Shown here in pieces: positions 35,542 to 42,709 of a stretch of DNA of 64,000 nt. A model generated the notes under the pieces. It did no database searches and was not told where the DNA came from. It was given only the letters and a program-made list of their open reading frames with translations. Each line of letters begins with the position of its first letter. The first letter of the stretch is position 1. Source of the stretch: CAVSJA01 sp963728145 (lineage in GTDB: Bacteria; Bacteroidota; Bacteroidia; Chitinophagales; Chitinophagaceae); contig CAVSJA010000006.1 of assembly GCA_963728145.1 (NCBI GenBank), positions 186,001 through 250,000 on the forward strand, given 5' to 3'. The position numbers and the translations under genes were made by a program.

Positions 35542-36354
35542 TTGTTATCACAAACTCCGCTCAATTCTCCTATTGGACAGCCGTTTATAATCATTCCTAA
35601 AGTAGACAGCTCCAACAACTATGCCATGGCTCAGGCGCAATCAGGTGGGGCAGAGCATGGTACTGTATATTTTGCCTGCGAACAAAGCGCCGGTAAAGGC
35701 CAAAGAGGCAAAACCTGGATCAGCCGTCCCAATGAGAACGTAATAATCAGCGCAATTATTCAACCTGATAGCCTTTTATTAGACCAACAATTTCAATTAT
35801 CGGTTGCTATGGCTCTCGCTTGTTATGATTTCTTTAAAACATTTGCATCCGAAGAATTTACCCGAATCAAGTGGCCAAATGATCTCTATTGGCAGGACAG
35901 AAAGGCAGGGGGAATATTGATTGAGTCTTCAGTCGGGAGTCGGGAGTCGGGAGTCGGTTCCGACAGTTATCGGGATCAGGAGTCTCGTCAAGCTCAATGG
36001 CTTTGGGCGATAGTTGGAATAGGGATAAATATCAATCAAACTGAATTTGAAGAATTTTCTACAAGAGCGGTTTCGTTAAAACAGATTACAGGGAAAGATT
36101 GGGATGCGATGGAATTGGCAAAGGAATTATGTGGCTGCCTTGAAAAACGATATCAGCAATTAATCACAGGAAATGCAAATGCACAATTGAAGGAATACAA
36201 TTCTCATCTTCATAAATTGAATCAATTAGTGCGGCTGAAAAAAGGTAATGCGGTTTTTGAAACAACAATCATTTCGGTTACCGCAAAAGGAAAGTTAATT
36301 ACACGTGATGTAATGGAAAGAGAGTTTGACTGGGGAGAAGTTTCCTGGGAATAG
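35542..36354 (+). CDS. birA: Biotin--[acetyl-CoA-carboxylase] ligase BirA, with an in-frame repeat insertion
   Basis: BirA attaches biotin to carrier proteins. The ligase domain has SSNNYAMAQAQ, the biotin/ATP loop GKGQRGKTWISRP, IKWPNDLYW and GGILIE, then VGIGININQ and the small C-terminal domain. No helix-turn-helix is present, so it is the non-repressor type. Between GGILIE and WAIVGIGIN it carries about 25 extra residues (SSVGSRESGVGS...RQAQ) encoded by a 7-bp tandem repeat and a hairpin, at a loop where other ligases have only a few residues. The start is TTG 35542, as there is no earlier ATG. Confidence 0.92.
   Translation: MLSQTPLNSPIGQPFIIIPKVDSSNNYAMAQAQSGGAEHGTVYFACEQSAGKGQRGKTWISRPNENVIISAIIQPDSLLLDQQFQLSVAMALACYDFFKTFASEEFTRIKWPNDLYWQDRKAGGILIESSVGSRESGVGSDSYRDQESRQAQWLWAIVGIGININQTEFEEFSTRAVSLKQITGKDWDAMELAKELCGCLEKRYQQLITGNANAQLKEYNSHLHKLNQLVRLKKGNAVFETTIISVTAKGKLITRDVMEREFDWGEVSWE
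35931..35992 (+). repeat. Heptamer array (4 x agtcggg) plus imperfect hairpin inserted in frame in birA
   Basis: Four 7-bp units cover 35931-35958. They are followed by tccgacagttatcggga (35959-35975), a near-palindrome, and gagtctcg. The layout resembles the intergenic tandem-armed palindromes but the right arm is decayed. The whole insert keeps the reading frame. Confidence 0.8.
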
Positions 36355-36370
36355 TGCATTGAAATCACAA

Positions 36371-37210
36371 CTACTTTTCAGGCACTTTATAAAATGCTTG
36401 AATTGAATTCGTGCAAACATATTCCATCGGATATAATCTTTGAAATATAGTAGGACATTTTTCGCCAATGGGGACCAACATGATCCCCTTCCTGTGAGTT
36501 CTTTTTTCCAGATCATATCCCTCACGGTTATCAACCTCTATATCGAAATAATATAGATAAGGGTTTATCCATTTAATATATGCTTCTTTGCTAAACTTTT
36601 GTGAGATTGACATGAACTGAAGCCTTTCAGGTTCGTTCCTCAATGCTTGCTGCAGTTCAATTGCATTTAAAGGAATATTATTTAAGACCGGCATCATATC
36701 AAATTGACCATCGAGTGATATCCATTTTCCAAGATCTGATAGGAATGCCTCGGTGATTACATGACCAGCGCCATATTGGATAGTATCCATTCCTTTCATT
36801 TTTAAACCCACTGTCCTGGATTTGATACCCAGGGCATTAAGGCAACCGGCAATTGTAATTGAATATTCAACACAGCGAAATTGTTTACCCGCTTTTGCTT
36901 CCTCTAGGATTTCAATTGCGGTTGACTTTTTGGGTAAAGTACCACCATCCTGATTCCATTGCCTGCTAACCCAATTGCAAACGGTTAGTGCGATCTCCGC
37001 TTGAGTCTTGCATTTTTTTGTCAATTCTTTTAATTGAAAGCGTGCCGTCAATTCGCGCAGAAAGAGATTCTCCGAACTGTCGGAATAATAAACAATAAGT
37101 TTTTGTGCTGTTTTATTATCATATTCGGGAGCCGGGCCATTGGAGTATTGTCCAATGGAAACATAACAAATTACCAGAGTTACCAACAAAATGAATAACC
37201 GTAATTTCAT
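36371..37210 (-). CDS. Secreted transglutaminase-like protein
   Basis: The 279-residue protein has a signal peptide (MKLRLFILLVTLVICYVSIG). A transglutaminase-like core follows, with the Cys in KQFRCVEYSITIAG, the His in YGAGHVITEAF and the Asp in KWISLDGQFD, in the order expected for the catalytic triad. Such secreted domains cleave or cross-link peptides; the substrate is unknown. The gene converges on birA with 16 bp between stops, leaving no room for a separate terminator. Confidence 0.8.
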   Translation of the reverse strand: MKLRLFILLVTLVICYVSIGQYSNGPAPEYDNKTAQKLIVYYSDSSENLFLRELTARFQLKELTKKCKTQAEIALTVCNWVSRQWNQDGGTLPKKSTAIEILEEAKAGKQFRCVEYSITIAGCLNALGIKSRTVGLKMKGMDTIQYGAGHVITEAFLSDLGKWISLDGQFDMMPVLNNIPLNAIELQQALRNEPERLQFMSISQKFSKEAYIKWINPYLYYFDIEVDNREGYDLEKRTHRKGIMLVPIGEKCPTIFQRLYPMEYVCTNSIQAFYKVPEK

Positions 37211-37269
37211 TTTAGTCCCGCAATTTCGATAGGAACTTTGAAGCTAGATAAAGTTTACGATATTTTAGA

Positions 37270-38166
37270 TTACCCAGAAACCTTCTTTTTCTTTCCTATA
37301 TTAAACATTCTGGAAAGGTTAAATCCAAATCGAATATCGCCCGACCAGAAATCATCCGTTGTATTGGTAAGAAATGCTTTTTCATTCATGCCGGTTGCGT
37401 TGGACACATGCAATTGAAACACGTGACCGCCTGTTTCAATATCAACTCCAAGTGACAACGGGTTATAGGTGCCGGCTTGTTTTCCTGCAAGTATTACATG
37501 ATAGTCGAATACAAATGCTGTACGCTTGGTGAGTTTGATACGTCCGCCGAATCCAAGCGCCCAGGTATCATTATCGTTTATCATGGAATCAACAAGATTC
37601 CGGTGTACAAAGACTGGTGTCATTTGTAATGTAATACCCTGTGAGAATTTTCTACCAATGATCAGCTCGTGATAAAAGCCGAGACGTGATGAAAAATAAT
37701 TTTCTCTGTCAGGTTGAGTCCATGGTGTTGAATTTACTGTCATACCAGAAACCCAAACCAAAGAAACCGGCGAACCTCCAACAGTTTGCCAAACGGGACG
37801 ATACTTAATAAAGCCATCCCATTCCTTGTTCACATTGCTACGGCCAATACCAACTGTAAGACTATTACTAATTCCAAAATCAAATCCAAAACGGAAATTG
37901 GCTTCATCCAGGCCATAAAAATTTTCAAATCCGCTATTGACTGGGCCAAAGCGGTGAAGTATGCGGAAATCCATTGTGCCTTTAGCTATGAATTCCATTG
38001 AATGTTGATTGATCACGCGTGAAGATTTGAAAGCCATTGTCACACGTTCTTTACCTACTGAATCTACACCAGCAAGTTTTATAAGATCAGTATCCTGCGC
38101 ATTTACTATCTGGAATGGAAGCAGGCAAATGATCAGCAGCCATACAGGAATCCTTTTCATGTTCAA
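37270..38166 (-). CDS. DUF5777-type outer-membrane beta-barrel protein
   Basis: The 298-residue protein has a signal peptide (LLIICLLPFQIVNAQ). The mature part has alternating strands such as FGFDFGISNSLTVGIGRSN and SGDIRFGFNLSRMFNIG, fitting an outer-membrane barrel of the DUF5777 family. It is the last gene of a minus-strand cluster with a YceI protein, an OB-fold protein and a CX4CH lipoprotein. Function unknown; a role in a small periplasmic redox or lipid system is only suggested by the neighbours. Confidence 0.75.
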   Translation of the reverse strand: MNMKRIPVWLLIICLLPFQIVNAQDTDLIKLAGVDSVGKERVTMAFKSSRVINQHSMEFIAKGTMDFRILHRFGPVNSGFENFYGLDEANFRFGFDFGISNSLTVGIGRSNVNKEWDGFIKYRPVWQTVGGSPVSLVWVSGMTVNSTPWTQPDRENYFSSRLGFYHELIIGRKFSQGITLQMTPVFVHRNLVDSMINDNDTWALGFGGRIKLTKRTAFVFDYHVILAGKQAGTYNPLSLGVDIETGGHVFQLHVSNATGMNEKAFLTNTTDDFWSGDIRFGFNLSRMFNIGKKKKVSG

Positions 38167-38186
38167 TTTTTAGAGTTAGTTTTTTA

Positions 38187-38744
38187 TCAGCTTTTTAAAA
38201 GCTCCAAAGAACAGTCGACAGTGATACGAATCGTATTGGATATATTATCCTTATTTATGCTGGGTATGGATATTTTGTAATCCGATAACAAAACCGGGAA
38301 TTCAGCTTTCACAATGACCTTTCCATTCTTTACTTCGATTGTTCCACTGGTTTCTATTTCCCGTGTTTCCCCATGAATAAACAATGATCCTTTAACTTTT
38401 GCCGGATAGGTGCCATCACTGGAATAGTTCACTTCACTGTTATTGGTTATCTGTCCCCTGAAAGTTGATTTCGGGTATTTATCGCTTTCAAGATAATTCT
38501 CATTGAAATGTTCCTGCATCAGTGCTTTCTGGAATTCAAATCCTTTCATCAACAATGAGAACTGAATCATTCCGGTTTTCTTAGCCAATACACAGGTAAC
38601 ACCTTTATGATTTGCTTCTATGTCTTCAAGCGGGGCTTTAGAAAAAAAACTGATCTTTCCGCTCTTAGTATAGAATGTATCTTGTGCTGCGACATTCAAA
38701 GTGAAGCCCCAAAGGGTCAGGATTACAATAACATTTCGCTTCAT
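38187..38744 (-). CDS. YceI-family periplasmic protein
   Basis: The 185-residue protein has a signal peptide and a YceI lipocalin-like barrel. Typical phrases are TKSGKISFFSKAPLEDIEANH, MKGFEFQKALMQEHFNENYLES and YPKSTFRGQI. YceI proteins bind isoprenoids or other amphiphiles in the periplasm. It lies 20 bp before the DUF5777 gene and 11 bp after the OB-fold gene on the same strand, so the cluster is probably one operon. Confidence 0.9.
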   Translation of the reverse strand: MKRNVIVILTLWGFTLNVAAQDTFYTKSGKISFFSKAPLEDIEANHKGVTCVLAKKTGMIQFSLLMKGFEFQKALMQEHFNENYLESDKYPKSTFRGQITNNSEVNYSSDGTYPAKVKGSLFIHGETREIETSGTIEVKNGKVIVKAEFPVLLSDYKISIPSINKDNISNTIRITVDCSLELLKS

Positions 38745-38755
38745 AACCTGCTTAA

Positions 38756-39217
38756 TTAGTTGTTTTCATATTTATCCATAACCACGCATCGGTTCAATTC
38801 CACGTCTGAACCCAACATGCCGGTATCATCTGACTTATATCCATTAAAATATCCCTTGATTGTGACCATTCTTCCTTTATTCAAATTCTTTACTTCATTT
38901 GTATAGGTACTGTCCATCCGGCATCGGACCGAGGACATCGCTGCGGTATCACCCAATAACAAGGTGTAATTGTTATTTTCCGTTTCGATCCCTTTCAATA
39001 TTCCATTTACTGAAAGAACTACATTTAACCCGCGATACTTTTTTTGCGCCTCCGTTTCATTCTGTTCAAATTCTTTTATCAATGAAACTGCATCCGCACT
39101 ATATTCTGGTTCCAGGCTTTTGACGTCAGCAAGGGTCCGGTTGTATTCCTTATATATATAGATACCTGCTACTAAAAGCAGCAGCACCAGTATTCCCCAG
39201 AAATATTTTCTTTTCAT
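38756..39217 (-). CDS. Membrane-anchored OB-fold (tRNA_anti-like) protein
   Basis: The 153-residue protein has an N-terminal membrane helix (YFWGILVLLLLVAGIYIYKE) and an extracytoplasmic domain resembling the OB-fold tRNA_anti-like family: LNVVLSVNGILKGIETENN, YTLLLGDTAAMSSVRC and GRMVTIKGYFNGYKSDDTGM. Such domains are common in Bacteroidota operons with YceI; they are unlikely to bind tRNA outside the cytoplasm. Spacing to neighbours is 3 and 11 bp. Confidence 0.78.
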   Translation of the reverse strand: MKRKYFWGILVLLLLVAGIYIYKEYNRTLADVKSLEPEYSADAVSLIKEFEQNETEAQKKYRGLNVVLSVNGILKGIETENNNYTLLLGDTAAMSSVRCRMDSTYTNEVKNLNKGRMVTIKGYFNGYKSDDTGMLGSDVELNRCVVMDKYENN

Positions 39218-39220
39218 TCT

Positions 39221-39571
39221 TTAATTATTGGGTGATCCACCTTCAACCCAACAAGTGATCAATTTGATTTCGTCTGCCGTAAGGCTTGATCCCTGAGGCA
39301 TCAAACCAGAGAGTACTGCGGACCTGATCTCAATTGTTTTTGCCTTTATCTGATCATAATTAGTAAAAGGACCACCATGATTCGTGCTGGCCGCATCATG
39401 ACAACCAGCAATTGCACAACGACTTTGAATTAACGGAAAAACTTTGGTGCTGAACTTTGCATCAACACCGGCACAGGCAGTTCCGCCCGGGTATAGCAAC
39501 TCCTCCTTGTCATAATAACAACCTGTAAACATTAGAAATCCTGTAATTGCGAACATGATCTTTTTTAACAT
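39221..39571 (-). CDS. Lipoprotein with a cytochrome c-like CX4CH motif
   Basis: The 116-residue lipoprotein has the lipobox FTGC (Cys18). It contains KFSTKVFPLIQSRCAIAGCHDAAS, where two cysteines and a histidine resemble a haem-attachment site but with four residues between the cysteines instead of two. MPQGSSLTADEIKLI near the end resembles the methionine ligand region of c-type cytochromes. The start is the internal ATG 39571. It heads the OB-fold/YceI/DUF5777 cluster. Covalent haem binding is uncertain. Confidence 0.72.
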   Translation of the reverse strand: MLKKIMFAITGFLMFTGCYYDKEELLYPGGTACAGVDAKFSTKVFPLIQSRCAIAGCHDAASTNHGGPFTNYDQIKAKTIEIRSAVLSGLMPQGSSLTADEIKLITCWVEGGSPNN

Positions 39572-39623
39572 GCAATGGGTTTTAAGAATTCTGACCTGCT
39601 GATTCACGGAAGGTGACCTTGAG

Positions 39624-39700
39624 TTGATTGGTTGATTGGTTAATTAGTTGATTAGGTTAGGCACTTCAAACTTCCCAATCAACCAATCACCTATTAAACC
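39624..39700. repeat. Tandem-repeat-armed palindrome, octamer ttgattgg type
   Basis: Four 8-bp units (ttgattgg, ttgattgg, ttaattag, ttgattag; 39624-39655) form the left arm. The right arm (39674-39700) has the complements of two to three units, and the loop is tagg-cacttcaaactt. It lies just upstream of the CX4CH lipoprotein gene on the minus strand. Symmetry is imperfect. Confidence 0.75.
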
Positions 39701-39803
39701 ATTTTTAGGGCGATCACAGTAAGGGATAACCATTAGGTCATTCCTTTGTAACTCGTTCTCTTATTACTTCTTACGCAAAAAAATGGAAAAGGGTTGCTCC
39801 AAG

Positions 39804-39830
39804 AAAAACCCTGCCTTTGACAAGGCAGGG
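39804..39830 (-). terminator. Minus-strand terminator downstream of the 40064 TPR gene
   Basis: ccctgcctt (39809-39817) pairs with aaggcaggg (39822-39830), loop tgac; the minus-strand transcript continues into TTTTTCTT. It is 234 bp past the TPR gene stop, beyond the repeat at 39954-40057. Confidence 0.75.
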
Positions 39831-39953
39831 AAACCAAACCCTAAAACTAAAAATAACCCTTGAGGTTAAATCTGGCCATTGCTGGAGCGATGACCAAATC
39901 TTATTCCTCTGTACGTTGTTCTTTGATCAAAGGTTGTTTTGGGAATTCAGCGG

Positions 39954-40057
39954 GGTTGATATGGTTGATAAGGTTGACAGGGTTGACAGGGTTGACAGGG
40001 TTGACAAGGTTGACAAGTGCTTTCCCCTATCAACCTTGTCAACCCTGTCAACCTTTT
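39954..40057. repeat. Tandem-repeat-armed palindrome, 9-mer ggttgacag/aa type
   Basis: Seven 9-bp units (ggttgatat, ggttgataa, ggttgacag x3, ggttgacaa x2; 39954-40016) form the left arm. The loop is gtgctttcccc, then three complementary units (40028-40057). It lies directly after the 40064 gene on the minus strand. The unit is shared with 10778 and 62833. Confidence 0.92.
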
Positions 40058-40063
40058 TAGGGA

Positions 40064-41773
40064 TCAATATATTCTAGAAGAATTAATCACGAGATCAGAC
40101 CATTGCCAGGCCATATCGAAGCGTTTTTTTACGCCTTTGGACTCAGTATGTTTCCCTTGTCCATTCAGACTATTGTACAGACCGATAAGAGCCCATCCGT
40201 TTTCCGGGAAATTTACGAGATCCTGACGGTACACATCTTCGGCTTCAGCAAATCGACCAGCTTGTACAAGGTAATGTCCGAGTGTTAGTCTTGCAGAAAA
40301 GAACCAGTCAGGGGGTTCTACATAGAGCAATTTGTCTTCAATTTCGACGGCTTTTTTAATAAGCATGATCGCATTTACATAATTCTTTTGATGGCCTTCG
40401 ATCTCTGCTTCAAGTAAGTTTGATGCGATACTGATCAATTCAACTACACTATTCATGTCCCAAACCAATACTTTCTGCAAAGATTCATCGGCTGCAAATT
40501 CTTTTACAAACTGCAGTTCCTTTTTTGCAGTGGCAAAATCCTTTCTGGCAGCGAAGGACATTCCACGTGCGTAATGCCAGATTGCTCTTGGATATTTCAA
40601 ACTTTCGCCCGGTTCATTAAGCTTTAATATTTCATCCCATTTAGCAAGATGCACAAGTGTGTAAAATGGAATGATATAATAATGTTGTATGGTTGCGAGT
40701 TCAGCCAGGTATTGCCGGTCAGCATGGGCAGAAACTTTCCATGCATTATCGATCGCCTTTTTGCTATTGCCTTCGAGAAATGCACAGGCGGTAAGAAAAT
40801 GGATATTATGCGGATACAGTAATAAAGGATAGAAGCCAGATGCCTTGCATTGTGATATATAGGAACTGTCTGCTTCGCTGGCTTGTTCATTTACGAGAAC
40901 TCCTTTATGATAGTGGCCGGTACGGATATAAGTATGTGAAGGCATATGGACCAGGTGCCCAGCTCCCGGCAGCATGTTTGCAAGCTTATCTGCGTATGGC
41001 AAGGCCCTTGCGGCATTGCGCGAAGCTTCAGTGGCATGTATATAATAATGCATCGCGCCAAAATGATTTGGCCAGCGGGCAAGAGTTTTTTCGATCAGGT
41101 CAATGATTTCGGATGTCCATGGTTGTTGTGAACCATCTTTATTGTAAAGATTCCAGGGATGCACATTCATCATCGCATCTATATACAGAACTGCGATCTC
41201 CTCATCATTCGGAAATTTTTCATACACTTCTTCCATTGCAAGCGCATAGGCCTCATTGTAAGGGGACATATCACTTACTTTTTCAGCCGGATATCTTTTC
41301 GCAAGCGCATGTATCAAAGCTTTTTCTTTTGCATTTGATGTTGATGAAGTCGTTATTGCATTTTTGATCGCTGTATTAATATCGACCAGGTTAGATGGAT
41401 CCAGGGCAGCATTGTAGTTTGGACCTAAAACCTGCGCTAGTCCCCACCAGGCCATTGCGAAACCAGAATCGAGCTTTGTAGCATACCTGAATGATCTTGC
41501 GGCTTCACCGTGGTTAAAGGCATATAATAACGTTAGACCCTGGTTAAAATATTTCTGGGCGAGTGCCGAGTTGGTACTCACTTTATAATGGAGGTTTCCC
41601 AATCCTTTGATCAATGGGGCTTTTGATTCGATATCTTTTACATTAAAAGAAGGCGCGCAAAAGAGATATGCCTTATTTTTTACCGGTGGTTGCTCAGGCT
41701 GTTTTAATGCTTCTAGCAATACAACCATTCCTGCGGCGGTGAACAGTATGAAACCAAAAAGAATTCTTCTCAT
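40064..41773 (-). CDS. TPR-repeat protein with N-terminal signal/anchor
   Basis: The 569-residue protein starts with a signal or membrane anchor (ILFGFILFTAAGMVVLLEAL) and then has many TPR helix pairs: AQKYFNQGLTLLYAFNHGEAARSF, MAWWGLAQVLGPNYN, HYYIHATEAS and ALPYADKLANMLPGAGHLVHMPSHTY. The HxxxH-rich segment (HYYIHATEASRN, HMPSHTYIRTGHYH) is typical of this Bacteroidota family, whose function is unknown. The length and frame are intact. Confidence 0.85.
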   Translation of the reverse strand: MRRILFGFILFTAAGMVVLLEALKQPEQPPVKNKAYLFCAPSFNVKDIESKAPLIKGLGNLHYKVSTNSALAQKYFNQGLTLLYAFNHGEAARSFRYATKLDSGFAMAWWGLAQVLGPNYNAALDPSNLVDINTAIKNAITTSSTSNAKEKALIHALAKRYPAEKVSDMSPYNEAYALAMEEVYEKFPNDEEIAVLYIDAMMNVHPWNLYNKDGSQQPWTSEIIDLIEKTLARWPNHFGAMHYYIHATEASRNAARALPYADKLANMLPGAGHLVHMPSHTYIRTGHYHKGVLVNEQASEADSSYISQCKASGFYPLLLYPHNIHFLTACAFLEGNSKKAIDNAWKVSAHADRQYLAELATIQHYYIIPFYTLVHLAKWDEILKLNEPGESLKYPRAIWHYARGMSFAARKDFATAKKELQFVKEFAADESLQKVLVWDMNSVVELISIASNLLEAEIEGHQKNYVNAIMLIKKAVEIEDKLLYVEPPDWFFSARLTLGHYLVQAGRFAEAEDVYRQDLVNFPENGWALIGLYNSLNGQGKHTESKGVKKRFDMAWQWSDLVINSSRIY

Positions 41774-42001
41774 GCTCTTCGTTTTAGCATTTCATTGAAA
41801 ATATTCCTGAAGTCACCATTGAAATCAGGTACAGGAAATTCCTGAAAATAATGCTTTAATTTATGAATGATCTTGTTTCCAATCCTTGTTCCCGCGTTTC
41901 TTATCCTTTTCATTTTTGAAAAATTAAGTCGCAAAGCTCGCTACTGGAAAAGGCGAAAGCAATCACCAAAGCAGGTGAGAAAGGCTACCGATTATGTTGG
42001 A

Positions 42002-42649
42002 TCAAACGATACGCTGGTTAATTGCTTTTGCTACCGCTTCAGTAAGTGAGGCTACATGCAACTTCTCATAGATCTTCTTTACATGGGAGCGTACGGTCTC
42101 GTAACTGATAGTAAGTTGATCACCGATCATTTTATAACTAAGGCCGTTTACGATGCAGGCGAGAACTTCTTTTTCTCTTGGCGTGAGATGATAATCCGGC
42201 GCTTCTTCCGGCCTTACGTGCTGAGGGATCTGTTGAAGCTTTCCCAAAACTTTTCTCGCAATTGATGGAGACATCGGAGAACCTCCATACTGCAACTCGC
42301 GAATCGAATCAACCAATTTTGTATTTAAATGATTTTTGAGAATATATCCGGAAGCTCCAGCGCAAATAGAATCGAATACCCGGTCATCGTCTTCAAATAC
42401 CGTTTGCATCAAGACCTGTACCTGGGGAAATTGTTTTTTGATTGCTTTCACTGCTTCAATGCCGGTCATGCCCGGCATCTCGATATCCATTAAGACGACA
42501 TCGGGAAGAGAATCCCGAACATCGTCAGCGCAGTCCAGCACATGGCTGAATGAGCCTACCACTTCAAAATCTTTTACTGTCTTCAGCAGGAGAGTAATAC
42601 TTTCCCGGATATTCCTGTTATCATCGAAAATAGCAATGCGCAGAGCCAT
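42002..42649 (-). CDS. LuxR/NarL-family response regulator
   Basis: The 215-residue regulator has a receiver domain with the phosphorylated Asp in VVLMDIEMPGMTGIEAV (about 52-57) and a C-terminal LuxR helix-turn-helix (LTPREKEVLACIVNGLSYKMIGDQL). It is the likely partner of the large kinase whose gene is upstream on the same strand (42710-45796, 60 bp away). Regulated genes are unknown. Confidence 0.93.
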   Translation of the reverse strand: MALRIAIFDDNRNIRESITLLLKTVKDFEVVGSFSHVLDCADDVRDSLPDVVLMDIEMPGMTGIEAVKAIKKQFPQVQVLMQTVFEDDDRVFDSICAGASGYILKNHLNTKLVDSIRELQYGGSPMSPSIARKVLGKLQQIPQHVRPEEAPDYHLTPREKEVLACIVNGLSYKMIGDQLTISYETVRSHVKKIYEKLHVASLTEAVAKAINQRIV

Positions 42650-42709
42650 GTGTCAAAGTTGTTGTGTATACAAAGGTTCTAAATAAATTCCGTACGGTCT
42701 ATCCCCGAA

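Noticed and set aside
39817..40077. Frames through the 9-mer arrays (VDKVDRVDRVDK or VNLINLVNL tracts) at 10832, 39817 and 62861
   Set aside because: The unit length is a multiple of three, so the arms read open by chance; real starts lie outside them.
41867..42049. 60-residue frame on the plus strand between 40064 and 42002
   Set aside because: No ribosome-binding site, no homology and partly overlaps the 42002 gene on the opposite strand; treated as chance.
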